This document shows positions 1-12,190 of a stretch of DNA of 64,000 nucleotides, piece by piece. The translations under genes and the position numbers were made by a program. The notes under the pieces are model-generated. The model was not told where the DNA came from. It was given only the letters and a program-made list of their open reading frames with translations, and did no database searches. The stretch's first letter is position 1. Each line of letters begins with the position of its first letter. The stretch lies in assembly GCA_963585895.1 (NCBI GenBank), contig OY757904.1, positions 26,848,870-26,912,869 on the forward strand, read 5' to 3'. The stretch comes from Sepioteuthis lessoniana (taxonomy: Eukaryota > Mollusca > Cephalopoda > Myopsida > Loliginidae).

Positions 1-44
1 AAATTAATTTATTTACTTTCGATAAAAATATGATTGTTTAAACT

Positions 45-245
45 GCATTAAGGAGTCTCACTAGTGTAGTGGCTAATTTACGAGAGTAAGTCAGTCTATT
101 ACGTTCACTTTTGGATTAATACCATTGGGAAATGGATTAACCCACTCATCCTTCTAACAATAAGTTAAATATTATCACAATTGTTCTTCTCCGAGGATGG
201 CTTTGTTATTAAATAATCCACAAATGTTTATATGCAATTGAACAA
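45..245 (+). mobile_element. SINE-1 copy, degraded, with tail
   Basis: The stretch matches the SINE-1 family seen elsewhere here (15.3, 35.2, 46.6 kb): a tRNA-like head, then the body motif around TTACGTTCACTTTTGG and the GGGAAATGG segment. The tail near 190-240 (GGCTTTGTTATTAAATAATCC) is the same tail found at 53.4 and 60.0 kb. No coding capacity. The copy is old, with many substitutions. Confidence 0.55.
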
Positions 246-785
246 TTTTTTAGAGGCGGCGTCTACATTTTCTTTAGGGTTAGTAGACTTGTCTAATACA
301 GCAACTCCTTAAAGAACTTACCATCCATTGTTCTTGTGATTTATCATAATAAGCTAAAAAAATAGTTATCAATTGTACTATATTGTAGATATTAAAAAAA
401 ACAGCTTTTATAATAGTTTTAAAAGAGTCAGAATGGGTTTTATTACTTCCTATTTTGGAGTATGGCCATTTGAAATCAAAGAAAATTATCCACATTAAAA
501 TGTCATATTCATTGAGAGTCTCATGGAAAAAAGAACTCACTCTAACTGAAGTCCTAATTCATTGGTTTCATTATGATTGTGATATTGTTTCAACAATTGA
601 TTTAATTACAAAAGTAGATTTGTTTTTTTAATTAAAAATTAACTGAGTTATATTCCATAAATGTGATTATTGGAAAATACAAAGTATCATGTGCTCTAAA
701 AATAAAAGAGAACATTTTTTAAATCAATGTTTTTTGTTGAAAACAAATTATTCTTACATCATATGTCTACAGACGAAGTGATTTT
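246..785. other. AT-rich DNA, nothing recognised
   Basis: No repeat family or coding signal is recognisable. A short minus-strand open frame at 280-540 has no family resemblance and looks like chance. Confidence 0.5.
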
Positions 786-789
786 TACA

Positions 790-1060
790 TTTATGTAACC
801 CCATCGCCATGAGAAGGATACAAGACCAAGTCAAGAGTAAGACTATTCCTTCTCTTTGACTGGAAGCCTTATCGAGGCTAAACAACGCGACCTATCCAAC
901 AATGTACTCATAGCTGTAGGATGGATATTGATTCAAGTCTTTTGCAAGACCATAACACAGAGGAAAATGCAAAATATCTAGTCCAAGATTTGAACTCGGA
1001 TTGACGTTGACTTTTTCTAAGGTGATTACCATTTTGCTAATTGAGTAAGTCATGAGGTAT
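790..1060 (-). mobile_element. SINE-1 copy (tRNA-derived)
   Basis: Read on the minus strand it has an A-box-like TTAGCAAAATGG near 1035 and a clear B-box GAGTTCAAATC near 992-1002. These are followed by the SINE-1 body words CAGCTATGAGTA, TTAGCCTCGATAAGGC and AGAGAAGGA, which match the copies at 15.3 and 35.2 kb. The internal pol III promoter boxes identify a tRNA head. It is diverged and non-coding. Confidence 0.65.
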
Positions 1061-1170
1061 CAACATTTAAGCATATATAACCCTATTTCGATTAGTATTT
1101 ATAAACAAGAAGACGCAATATTTCAATCTATTCTTCAGCTGATTACATGCAAGTAAAACAGTAACCGACT

Positions 1171-1420
1171 CAGTCAGTGACGGCTGAAGAATACGCCGTC
1201 TGCATCTTTGCAAAGGAGTACGACCACACCAGCGATTATCCTATATATGATATTTACCTACCTGACCGTGGGGGTATAGTTCTCGAGCTGTGGAGAATGT
1301 TGAGCACCACTTTATTGCTATATACTTAAGTTTCCTCTGATCCAGAGTGGTAGTTTCTTTTAGGGTCCCATTCATGGATCAAATAGAAGTGTTTAACCAT
1401 GTAACTGAATGCAAACAAAT
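1171..1420 (+). mobile_element. R4 retroposon fragment
   Basis: It begins with a corrupted form of the R4 head (CAGTCAGTGACGGCTGAAG against CAGTCGGCTGGAGCTG). It then carries CCGTCTGCATCT, CCAGAGTGGTAG and AGGGTCCCATTCATGGATCA, in the same order as the R4 copies at 9.2, 35.1 and 37.2 kb. The 3' sub-repeats and tail are missing. Confidence 0.6.
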
Positions 1421-1730
1421 GACTGTTACTTTGGATTGTTACAGTTACATAGCAATAAGTGAAACCATTTAAAAGTGTGCAAACAAAGTTATCAGTGTTA
1501 GAAAAGAGTACTATAAACCATTTAGCTGTGTAGAAAGAAGTTAATTCTGACTTGTTAAAAATGTACCAAAACCTTTCTTTTCAAATCATGTATATTAATA
1601 TTATATCTTTTAGCTGAATTCAGCATTGAATAATCTACAAGGGTTTATACGTCATAAAACCCAACACATCAAACAAAACAGTAAATTTGATAATAGTAGA
1701 GAAATGAATCAAAATGAAATTTCAGGTTAC

Positions 1731-1731
<1 letters not shown>

Positions 1732-1771
<40 letters not shown>
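1732..1771. repeat. (AT)n microsatellite
   Basis: About 20 uninterrupted AT units. Confidence 0.95.
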
Positions 1772-1772
<1 letters not shown>

Positions 1773-3580
1773 TTTTGAGTCCGTTTCCTAGTTAACAGAC
1801 GCTCCTCGCATCAATGATTAGCGTAAGTTTCCTGTTTGATCGTGGTTTTTGACTAATGAATCTCCTTCGTCCGTTTTAGAAGAGAGATACACAGGGATAT
1901 TTCGTGCTGTTTTCAATAAATCCTGGACGCTGCCTACTACAAAAAAATCCCTTGTACGATTATTTTCCTCCTGTATGCCAAACACTTATTAAAAGGCGAA
2001 GAAGACATGATAGGTACTGCTGGTATGAAAGGACCAACTTATAAGTGTCGTTCTCAACTGACTATTACATATTGAGATAATAGTGTTTGAGGACCGACTA
2101 AAAGTTACAATTATCAGTTGTATAAAAAAAAAACTTGGTGTAGTCTAGAGGACTTATCAAGTGCGATGATCGATAGGGGTGGATAATGGGAGAGATCCCA
2201 AGGAACCTGCGTATACGACTTGCTTTTATGATGCTACTGTTTATGATAGAAAAATAAGGAATACATTGTTACTAAAATTATTCATTGATTTTAAATCTCA
2301 TAATTTTTGTAATTTTACGCCGAAATAGATGAAAAAATTCTGGGAGTAGTGGGGAAATGGATTAATTAAGTGTTAGATATTTTTGCCTTCATTTTAAGTG
2401 TTACTTCTCTGATTGTTTTGAAAAGAAATCGAAGAATTATCGGTTGTGAGAACAATCATCGGTGACACTAATGAGTTATGTATGTATAGATACAAATTCT
2501 ATAATTTATCTTCTCTTCTGAAGTATTGCTCATCAACTGATTCAAAAGTGGTTGCTTTATCAAAAAAGCTGTATACAAACAGAGTCAATGTCTATTCCAT
2601 TATCTTCAAATTAATTTTATTAGACTCAGTTTAGTCTTTATATGTAACCTAAAACTAACAAAAAAACATCGGCATTTACCTCAACCTCTGCAAGCTTGAA
2701 TATCTGATTACTTCCTAGTTTTAGCAGATCAGGAAAATTTCATATAAATTTAGATAAACAAAACAAAAAAAAACGATAATAGATGATTGAAATAAGGCTT
2801 TACTCTGCTCTCTGTCTGGTTTGTGTGTTTAGATTGTAACCTAGATTCTTTCATGTTGGGATTGTCTTGAATTATATGATTGCAAGTGAACAAGCTGACG
2901 TTGATAGAATCTTTTAGAACCTTGGGCAATGCTGCATTATTTTCTGATTCAGCTATTCAAAATACCGTGTTAGAGTGATGCATAATTTTAATTCTGCAAA
3001 GGAACGTACAGAATTAGATTGGTAAATTACACTGTTCTCCTTTAAAAATTCAAAAGTATAACGATATTCATAAAGGACTCAAATACAGGATCATATCCAT
3101 GTCTACTCTTCAACGGATTCAGACTTTTCTCTGGGTTAAATAAATCTGTTTGAGATAATGCTAAACATATTTCGAATTTGACTTATGTCATGGCTCTTTA
3201 AAAAAAGGGGATAACATGAAGTGATTAAGATTTTATAATGTAAATAATTGGATATTATGATTCTTGCAAGATTTCATCTTTATTTTTAATAAATAAACAC
3301 ATTTATTATACGCATCCTTCTCAAAAAGAAAAAAAAAACATGACATTATTTATAATCAGTAAGTAATAGCCAGTAAATTTTATTGAAAATATAAAAGTAA
3401 AATGCATTCATTTTATATAAAACAATGGTTTTATGTTCGGTATTTTTAGCATTTAATTTATATCGATACCATCACATAAAATTTAACGAGATCAGATATT
3501 CTGTAAAAAAAAAAAGAAAAAAGTGAAACAGATATTTTTTCAATGTTTACAAATGAAGACTAAAAATTCACTACATAATA

Positions 3581-3582
<2 letters not shown>
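1772..3582. other. AT-rich DNA, nothing recognised
   Basis: 1.8 kb without a recognised repeat, RNA or coding exon. The one short frame at 2446-2634 (62 codons) has no recognisable motif. Confidence 0.5.

Positions 3583-3665
<83 letters not shown>
3583..3665. repeat. (AT)n(GT)n compound microsatellite
   Basis: AT run to about 3620 followed by a GT run to 3665. Apparent His-Thr and Ile-Tyr peptides on the minus strand are translations of this repeat. Confidence 0.95.
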
Positions 3666-3667
<2 letters not shown>

Positions 3668-4213
3668 CATATTTCAGTAAATAATGAATACATATTTTGT
3701 CTATATATAAGATATAAAAATATCCCTTGGGTGATTGTGTCTCTAAGGAAAATAATGCGTATGTTGATCTTACCACAATAACTGTTCCCTGACGGCTTAC
3801 GATGCACATTAATGATTCTAGCTCTCTAGCCTTACATCGTAAAACCCATTCTATTCAAATATCCAAATTTTGAAAATGTCTAGTTGAAAACATCATTTTA
3901 ATAGCACATGAAATAAATAAGCATCGACTTCAAATCCTAGAAGCCTGACATATAAAATCAAAAAATGAATAACTAAAATCAATAGAATTAATTTTGAAAA
4001 TAGCCACAAGGTTCTGAAATGCCATTAGATTTTTTTTTTTCATATTCTATATTTCTTAATAATATTATATTTCTGTTGGTAGTGTTCTGTTTTTTAAATT
4101 CATCAGTAACTCAGTTTTATCCAACTCTTCGTTTGTGTAGTTCTGTTAAAAAAAGAAAAAAAAGAAAACATTTAAAACTCTTTAAAAACACTCTTTACAC
4201 ATGCAACCAACCC

Positions 4214-4270
4214 CTGATGATGCCCCATTAGAGGTCCGAAAGCATTCGAGACAATTTTGGTAAATTCACC
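4214..4270 (+). other. Hammerhead-like core, CTGATGA ... CGAAAG
   Basis: CTGATGA at 4214-4220 is followed 17 bases later by CGAAAG at 4237-4242. This spacing and order match the two conserved strands of a hammerhead ribozyme core, as carried by terminal repeats of Penelope-like elements. The predicted stem II (CCCC with GAGG) is imperfect, and I could not place a cleavage site. It may be a decayed Penelope-type terminus; no reverse transcriptase lies next to it. Confidence 0.35.
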
Positions 4271-4397
4271 CACCAATTTCAACCTGAAATCAAGACACTT
4301 ATCAGGATACTTGAAAGGAGCTTAATAAAATCATATAGACAAAATATGTCTTTATTATTTAATCAAACATGCTTAAATGATAGACTGCTGCCTAACT

Positions 4398-4411
4398 ACA
4401 CACACACTGTG

Positions 4412-4491
<80 letters not shown>

Positions 4492-4532
4492 CCATCAACT
4501 GAGAGACTATTTCGTTGTATCACAACTGTTCA

Positions 4533-4577
<45 letters not shown>
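4398..4577. repeat. (AC)n(AT)n and (AT)n microsatellite pair
   Basis: AC run 4398-4434 passes into AT to 4490; a second AT run lies at 4534-4577. The 113-codon frame across it is repeat translation. Confidence 0.95.
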
Positions 4578-4581
<4 letters not shown>

Positions 4582-4784
4582 ATCAGACTTAGTGGGAAGT
4601 TGGAAGAAGTTGATTCTATATACATGTAGAGGCAGCAAGAGAAATAAAGATTTGATGAATAGAAATAAAATGAGAATTATCAGATGAATCTGGACATTTT
4701 ATATCACCTACAGTAGTCAGGCTATTGTCTTTAACTTCTTTATTATATTCCCAAATTTTCCGCTAATGCATCCTTTGGTTTTAT

Positions 4785-4990
4785 TCAGGTGTTTCATGTA
4801 GAACGAGCGAGATGACAAAGGGCCTTTTATTTACTTCCTATTTGTAGATTATTTAATTTCATAAAACACGACCGGTCATGAGTGTTAAGTTTTAACAAAT
4901 ATACCTCCACTTGAGATTGAACCTACAACCACCAGATAATTAAATTTTGAAGCACGTTTCACCAAACTCCTATATGCGTTGCGCCAAGTG
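4785..4990 (-). mobile_element. SINE-3 copy (tRNA head)
   Basis: On the minus strand it reads ACTTGGCGCAACGCATATAGG (head, near 4990), then AAACGTGCTTC, then a B-box GTAGGTTCAATCTC near 4914-4927, then ACTTAACACT, and ends in ACATGAAACACCTGAATAA. The same order of words occurs at 12.9-13.15 kb. The 3' end is the ACATGAAACACCTGAA sequence that precedes the hammerhead-like core at 13.26 kb. Confidence 0.6.
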
Positions 4991-7900
4991 TTTTATTATA
5001 GTGAGTTAACAATTAAAATTTATTTGCGACGATTCAGTAAATATTTTTCCTGATGACCAAGGCTTACATATGTTTTTCTGTTCCATAATTCCTGCATTTT
5101 TGTATTTAAAATGACAATTTACCACTACTCTAATAAAAAAAGGATTGCAATATTGTTTTATTACCGAACATCATATTATTTTATAATTAAGAAATGGCTT
5201 ATCATTTATATCTGCATAGTTGCAGGAAATTAATTAAAAGTTTATTGCAGATTAATATTTTTTATTCCGTGCAACCGTTGTTGCAGAACCAAGAGAACAG
5301 GTGTAACTATTCGGAATCCGATTCTTTTTTGTATGGAGATTTTGTTATTGATATGAAAAGGCAGAAATGAACCCGAAAGAAATAAAAGTTACAAAAGGTA
5401 ATTGACTAGACCGTTGAGTACATAGAAAACAATAGATAAATCCAGTGTTAAATGTAAGGCCAAAAGAAGTGTGTCACAAACTGAAGACGAGTAAATTATA
5501 GAATCACGAAAAACAACGAAAAAGTATTGCCGGTGCATTATTTATCTGACAGAAAAACTCAGTCTGTGAGACATAAGGATTTCCTTTTTCTAACTAAATA
5601 AACTTTATTTGGTACAATCTGTTCATACACTGTTTTCCCTGTGCTACGGACGCTGACCTGTTAATTTCCAGACAATAACACCTTACATATACCAAGCATA
5701 AATTATTATTAACAAACTGTAGCGGACCTATCTGCATTGACCTCTTGGGGATTTTAGTCAGGAAGTGTAATAATCCTGTTTATCACGATGATTTTGCGTA
5801 GGATGACAATGATGAAGAAAAGGAGTGAAATTAAAAAGAATATGTTATGAAAACTGACTAAGGGACAAATAATCATTATGTAGAGACGATGAAAATGCAG
5901 CATGTGGTTGAATACAAATGAAATTTGGGCACTGGAGACGAACGAAGATGGCGAGAGGTTAAAAGGAAGATAAAATAAGTTTTGGTTATAATAATTGCAT
6001 AGAAGTGGGGAGGGAATCAATGGGAAATATGATTATGTGGAAGAGTTTAAACAGATCAATTTATGGTTACGTTCTCTTTCACCTAAAATCGATATATGCA
6101 GTTTGAATTCCAAAACAACATTGAAGAAAAGAAACATTTGGTAACATGAAAAGAATGAAGAAAGAAAGAAAAAAAATGAGTAAATGTGTTACACCCTTTA
6201 AGAGGATGAATATAGTTTAAGAAAGAATGTCGGCAAACACAGAAGAGACTTTGGATCAGAGCTAAGAGCTGTGAACATGAAAGAATAAAAACAAAGTTAA
6301 AAATAAAGAGGAAATTAGAAGAGAAATGAATGATATTTATAATCATCTTAACTGAATAATGGTAAGAGAGTAAGATGATTTCAACGAAAAACAATCCATT
6401 TAAATAGAAATAAGAAAGAATGATATAAACGCTGCGCCAAGTATGAAAATGAAAGAGAAAATGTAACGTTACAGAATAGAAAGAAAGGATACGTGAAATT
6501 TTAGAGTAGAGTGGAAAGCAATAGAATCATTACAGCAGAAGAAGGAAGCAAAATAAAATGAAGAAATATTTTATTGCCAATATTAAAGAAAAAGGAAAAT
6601 GGCGTACAAGGAATGGATGGGCAATGGGAGGATTGGGCAATTATCGATATATTTTCTAAAGCATGAAAGAATCATATTATTACAGCTCAGTAAGATAAAG
6701 AACCTAGAAATTCGAGAACTATAATTAAAGGACAGATAATAATATGGATAATTATAATAATTGCATTAATACCGATCGTAATTAGGAAATTTTGCTCATA
6801 AAATTATTGACAAATATCCTTAATGTATTGTGTATTATCGACTTTAAGTGATATATGGGCACTGCGTACGTGTGGTACAATGGCGTGATATTCCTCAATA
6901 ACCGTAGATAAAAGTTTGTTTAAAGCTAAAATATACAAGGAGGTGCAGATAATTTATCAACCCAACCTTTTTTTAGTTTCAGTTTTTATTTAATCTTCCG
7001 GAATGTTTAAATAAACTTAAGAAACGATAGCCAAAGCATTTTAAATTTTCGTTTTAAATATGTAGAATTTTATCTTCGTTTCATGTCTCTAGAAAATTGC
7101 CTTCTTGGTTGAGTCTATAATATTACCCCTTCTTAAATGGAGTTATTTCTGCATATACAGAGTGAGCACATAAATATTCCTAGATTTCTTTTTCGATAAC
7201 AACAAAACGCATTACAATATGATTATATATATGGTCATGTAATATATATTAACTAAATATATTTTCTTACCAATAGAATATATATATAAACTCGTCTTAC
7301 CACACAATATAAACACTATGTTGAGTCAAAGGTTTTGCTATATTTTGGTAACGTGTGGAATAGTTCGTTTGGTCCGGGTGTTTTTGCTGCAGCTGTGATA
7401 ATGACAAACTACACTGATATTTTCCGAGTGTTATTTGCCGGATTTGATTTAGTGGATTGGAGCTCGGCTTCGGAATCAATGTTTTGATGCCTACCTCATG
7501 GTAGAGGTCATTTTGACGCCTAAATGATGGTCGAGGTCCTTGCAAGAATCGCCACATTTATTAAACCATTTTGTTACAATACTGTCCTAAGCTGCACCTT
7601 CACCTTTTACCAGGAAATGTTTTTGTTTGTTTCCTGTGACATTATAGTTCAGTTTAGACTCGTAAAATATGGAGTATTAGAAGGTTTTGTTTGCGGTAGT
7701 GGTTAGTTATTCTAATATTATGAGTTTGGTGTCTGACTTCTTGTTCTTCTTTTTATTCCATTCACTAGGTATTTACTTTTTATCTGTTGACTGAAACTGC
7801 AAATGAATTAAGAACGAAAATATAAAGACAGGAATACTTTAAAACTCAAATTTTATTCCACACGTAAACAACTATTTCACGGTGTGGAAAGTTATTCCTG

Positions 7901-8623
7901 AGCAAGGAAAAATATGTTTACCCAGTAGAATGGTGTGAAGAGATGAGACCAAATTTTTTTTGGTACCAGGAAGCCCATCATTTCAAGGAATGCATGGATC
8001 ACGGTTTCTGTCAGAGGAATTGTTATTTCTGCAGTATTTGTTAATTTCAGTCAACGTTTATTTTGATTTTATTTTTTGTGTTATTGTTTTTTTAATACCA
8101 TATTTAACCCCCACAAGTTGCCGAATTAAACTATGTTGTAAGTTCATTCATGCAGCTTTAAATCTCTCACGACATGAAATATATTAAAAACATGTCAATA
8201 CATCAACTAATATAATGCTACTAATCACATCGAGTACATTTAACGGCTTGAAATGTGTCAGTCACATTATATAAACGCTATAAACAATCCCGTACAAAAA
8301 TATTGTAAAACATTAATTCCCCTAAGTGTTTAATGTATAACCGTGCTGAATCGTAATAATATTTTGGCATACATGTTTTCAAATAGGTTCAACCTTTTCT
8401 TTCTCAACCTTTGCTTAAAATATTTAAATCTGAAAAACTTGTGAATATTTTCAGCTGGATATTTTCAATTTTCTTTTTAATTATGTAAATTTAACATTTT
8501 TATTTGTCAATAATCATTTGTTGGAACAGTTATAAGGTATAGAATATTCCTATGAAGTAGAAAAATGAACACTGTAAAGTATCAAGTATTCCTTATAAAA
8601 CTATTAATGTGTACACAATTATA
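4991..8623. other. AT-rich DNA with a purine-biased stretch
   Basis: No gene or known repeat family recognised in 3.6 kb. Bases 6080-6600 are strongly A/G-biased on the plus strand, which is why long minus-strand frames rich in Phe, Leu and Ser appear there. The frame at 7960-8187 (75 codons) has no recognisable domain. Confidence 0.45.
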
Positions 8624-9134
8624 TTGGTTTATGTTGTTGTTTGTTTGGGTTTTATCGCACATCAACCATTTTAGGTTATTTAACGCCAAATCCATTTTTA
8701 TATAAATAATCACTTCTATTTTAAACAATTCCTTTTAGCATGATTACACACTTTAATTATCATAAACATGTCTATTTCAAGTAATTCAGTTTATCAAACA
8801 GTTCTACTTCAACTAATTCAGTTTAATTATCATAAACATGTCTATATCAAGTAATTCAGTTTATTCAAACAGTTCTACTTCAGCTAATTCAGTTTAATAT
8901 AAAAACTGATTTTGTTTACCCACAGTTAAATGTCAAAACTGTTCTATAATAAATAATTCAGTTTTGTGTAAGTACAGTTCCAATGTCAAAAGCAGTTCCA
9001 TTTCAAACAATTCAATTTAGCATAAGTATGCAGTTAATTCTATTTAACCCATAGATAGGGCCCTATCAGGTGCCACCACAAACGGGCCAGAGTAGACCTG
9101 GGAGCAATGGCAATGAAAGGGTGCTCTACATTCT
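8624..9134 (-). mobile_element. R4 retroposon, minus copy, 5' truncated
   Basis: Starting from its 3' end at 8624, the sequence reads the R4 tail in reverse (GGCATATCAACC-like word seen as CGCACATCAACCATTTTAGG, then TTAACGCCAAATCC). It continues through about five degenerate sub-repeats built on AACAATTCAGTTTAGCATAA, and then the core with the perfect palindrome GATAGGGCCCTATC at 9056-9069. The head (CAGCCGACTG) is absent, so the copy is 5' truncated at about 9134. It forms a head-to-head pair with the plus copy at 9170. Confidence 0.75.
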
Positions 9135-9169
9135 TGTTTTTTGTAACCATGTCTATCTAATTGTTGGTG

Positions 9170-9640
9170 CAGTCGGCTGGGGCTACTGAATACTCTAACT
9201 GTATCTCTGCATAAAAGGTAAGACTCCCCCTCACAAGTGTCCTGATATGACACTAAACAATCTGATTGTGAGACTCCAGTAATGCAGGAGATTTTGAGAA
9301 TGTGGAGTACCGAATCATTGTCATTGCTCAAAGCTCCATTCTAGGCCGGAGTGATGGGTCCTTATAGGGTCCTTATAGGGTCAATTGGAACTAAACTGTG
9401 TAATTACGCTAAACTAAATTGTTTTGTTTACATTTAACTGTGTGTAAACAAAAAACATTACTTATGCTAAACTGAATTGTTTGAAATGAAGTAAAACTAT
9501 TCGACTGTAAGAGTAAAAAAAACGACCTCACGATTGTTTAAAAATGCTATATTAAAGATATTTTTGAAAACCATATATGTAGATAAAAAAGAATTTGGCA
9601 TTAAATGACCTACTGTGGTCGATATGCCATACTGTTATGG
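9170..9640 (+). mobile_element. R4 retroposon, plus copy
   Basis: It begins with the R4 head CAGTCGGCTGGGGCTACTG. It continues with AGACTCCCCCTCACAAGTGT, the core (GGCCGGAGTGATGGGTCC), sub-repeats of the GCTAAACTGAATTGTTTGAA type, and the tail TTTGGCATTAAATGACC ... GATATGCC near 9595-9635. The order matches 37.2 and 35.1 kb. There is no open frame. An alternative reading is that this and the preceding copy are two arms of one foldback transposon. Confidence 0.75.
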
Positions 9641-9726
9641 TACCTCCCTACATAGTAATGGACAATTCCTCCTTAATGTATAGCGACTCTACTTGACACT
9701 TGGCGAGATAACCTCAAAGTATAGTA

Positions 9727-9990
9727 CCGGACATTGGCCTAGTGGTTAGAGTGTTCGCCAATGGCCCGGGAGACTTAGGTTCAATCCCAGGTCGAGTCAT
9801 ACCAAAGACTTAAAAAATGGTACTTGATACCTCCTTGCTTAACACTCAGCATTATAAGGTGCGGATCAAGGGTAAAGTAGAGCCATCCAGGGAAGGAGTA
9901 GCGCCCTCCCCTACATCTTGGTGTAGTAGCTATCGAAAAGGGAGCCTTCGGGTTACCCTCGACTATGGTCGCCAACTTTACTTACTTATA
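9727..9990 (+). mobile_element. SINE-2 copy, nearly intact
   Basis: It has a textbook pol III A-box TGGCCTAGTGG (9735-9745) and B-box GGTTCAATCCC (9779-9789). The body includes CTTGCTTAACACTCAGC, GGAAGGAGTAGCGCCC, GTGTAGTAGCTATCGAAAAG and an end at CAACTTTACTT. This is the best-preserved of six SINE-2 copies in the window. Long frames through here (9817-10308) simply read across the SINE into the next block. Confidence 0.85.
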
Positions 9991-10640
9991 GTGGAGCGTA
10001 ATTTGGGGAATGTCGGGCGTGTCTGGGTTACGACCATGCGCCCGAAACTTGAAGAAAGGGCTGTTGGCATACTCGTCCGATTGGTGGCACGGAAGCAAAT
10101 ACCGACAGCCATAAACGCAGTGGATCGTATTCACTACACTTTGGAAGGCACTGGACTGGGACGCATTTTGGTTGGCCGTGCTTTGTTGGTGTGCTTTGAT
10201 CGGGTGTGTCCTGGTTCCAGTGGCAGTCGGTCGAGGTGCGCCTTTATCGGCATCCTCAATCCTCAGGGGGCCGTCCCCCCGGGCTCTAACCCCCCTTGGA
10301 GGGGTTAATTTTATCGACTGCCACCTGAGACGCCCCTTTTTTAGGGGAATGCTGACAGGGCCTGAAGGGTGTATCTGGACTAGAGTCCTGTGCCAGGTTC
10401 TTCCAAAAAAGGCCTTGAGCCACCCTCTTCCGCTCGGTGGTTTTTACGACAAATACCGACAACCTCCAAGCAGAGTGTGGACATTTCTTCTCTGCCAGGA
10501 TGCTCGACGAGCCACTGCTTCATGCAGAGGCTTTTCAGCGGACTGTCTGGCATCCTTGCCGGACAGTTAATGCTCCATGGTAGACTTGAGGCCAAAGCCC
10601 CCCCACCCTCGTTTTAAGCTGGGCCACTTTTGGATGGGCG
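9991..10640. other. GC-rich block of unknown origin
   Basis: Composition jumps from AT-rich to GC-rich. The block contains a TAACCCC/GGGGTTA hairpin near 10288-10308 and several overlapping open frames on both strands (71-163 codons), none with a recognisable domain. The segment around 10575-10640 (GGTAGACTTGAGGC ... GCTGGGCCAC) recurs at 11835-11890, so at least part is repetitive. It could be an LTR or other transposon internal region. Confidence 0.4.
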
Positions 10641-11929
10641 AGCTACATCATTGAAACCTTTGTTACTTTTACGTGCTGTCACGTGGTGTCCCACTAAGAC
10701 GATTGAAATAAGATTACTACTATCCTGGTGTTTGAATTGGCAAGCCATCAGAGAATGACCGTTAAGACATGAAAGAATGTGGGTCAATCCCAAAGTAACA
10801 AACCCAGGTCAGAATGGAAAAACAGATGTTTGTATTTGGTGACCTGATAGATAAAGAATGGGATACGGGGTGGCATCTAGTAGCCCTAAGGAGTCGCCTG
10901 ACACGGGAAGGAAGAAGGTAGAAGCCAAATGATTGGCTGGGACCCTAAAACGGAAGTGGCACCTTCTTCCCGTCAGGGGAAAAAAGAAAAGAGAAAGTTA
11001 GTTGTTGGACAGGGTTCGTGGCAGACGGAACTAAAGCCAAGAACTCCGGGTAAAAGAAGAGCCCGTAAAAGAAGAAAGATTCTCCACAGGAATCCATCTA
11101 AATAAGATAAGTTACTTTGGGACTGTTTCTCCTTATACCCAATTTTATATACCCTCTCTCTCTCTCTCTCAATTTGAAGAAAGACTGAAAACAAAAGAAA
11201 AGAAAAGAAGAAAGACATTTATGTTCATGGACTATTCATTTATGATATATTTGACATGTTGACGGTGTATATCTTTGTGTAGTAAAAGATTGATATATTT
11301 TAATGTTCCCACGTGCCTGAAGTTGTTATTTGCAGCGTCTGCTACGAATTTGTTATTTCATGTTTCTTTTTCAGCTTCTATTCGCCTTATGAAACCGGAA
11401 TTGCCGACTACTACAATTAATATTATTTACGTCTAAACCTAGGGGTCCATATCTTCCATTGTTCTAGGGGAGGAAGACTAGTGACCTGGTGGGTGTGTGA
11501 AATTTGGAACCCCTTGCCAGCGGCGGTCAGTCTAGCCATAAATTAATCCCCCACATAATATGCCACTTCTTATGTGCCCGAGAAAAAAAACTTTGAAGTA
11601 GGACTTTTTCTAAAATGGATCAAGTGCCAACCTGCCCCGTCTTCACATGTGCGAAAATAAAGTCCCGTTTTGGGATAAAAGTAAATTTTTCGCATCACAC
11701 GTGCCTAGACGCAGATTTGGGTCCATGTCTAGCTAGGCTCATTAGGCCCTCATTGCACTAAGTGGGACAATGACCAGTAATGCTCGATCTTCGGCTAGAG
11801 TCCGACCTTCCTTTCCCCTAACTTTGAGCAATAATGTTTGGCAGACTTGAGGCTGAAAGCTCTGGGTTTCAGCCGGGCCACCTTCAGGTGAGTGAGCAGC
11901 AACTGAAAATATATTTACCATTTCAGAGG
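10641..11929. other. Repetitive-looking DNA, no gene
   Basis: Contains an imperfect inverted repeat: CCTGACACGGGAAGGAAGAAG near 10898 pairs with CACCTTCTTCCCGTCAGG near 10960. A short (CT)n lies at 11153-11170. Bases 11835-11890 repeat the end of the preceding GC-rich block. Small open frames have no family resemblance. Confidence 0.4.
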
Positions 11930-12190
11930 TCGCTAATTTACAGACACTCGAGTGAAAAATGTTTGCCAATAGGCCGAGAGACCGGGGTTCAATACCAGGT
12001 CGAGTCTTACCAAAGACTGTAAAAATGGTACTTGCCTTGCTTAACACTCAGCGTTATAAGGTAAGGATCAAGGGTAAAGTGGATAAATCCAGGGTAAGGA
12101 GTAGCGCCCTTCCCGACACCTCGGTGTAGTAGCTATTGAAAAGCGATCATTCCGGTTACCCTCGACTAAGGTCGTTACCTTTTTTTTACT
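11930..12190 (+). mobile_element. SINE-2 copy
   Basis: B-box GGTTCAATACC at 11986-11996, followed by CTTGCTTAACACTCAGCG, the GTGTAGTAGCTATTGAAAAG segment and the ACCCTCGACTAAGGTCG terminus. The A-box is degenerate. It matches the copy at 9.7 kb along its length. Confidence 0.8.

Noticed and set aside
3540-3809. Overlapping minus-strand frames with poly(His-Thr) and poly(Ile-Tyr)
   Set aside because: They are translations of an (AT)n(GT)n microsatellite. The same applies to frames at 4346-4687, 22489-22815, 28791-28973, 40708-41154, 49215-49921 and 61052-61381.
9817-10308. 163-codon plus-strand frame
   Set aside because: Its first third is SINE-2 sequence and the rest runs through a GC-rich block where long frames arise by chance; no domain is recognisable.
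10288-10308. GC-rich hairpin as a terminator
   Set aside because: A bacterial-type terminator is not expected in this eukaryotic context and there is no upstream gene.
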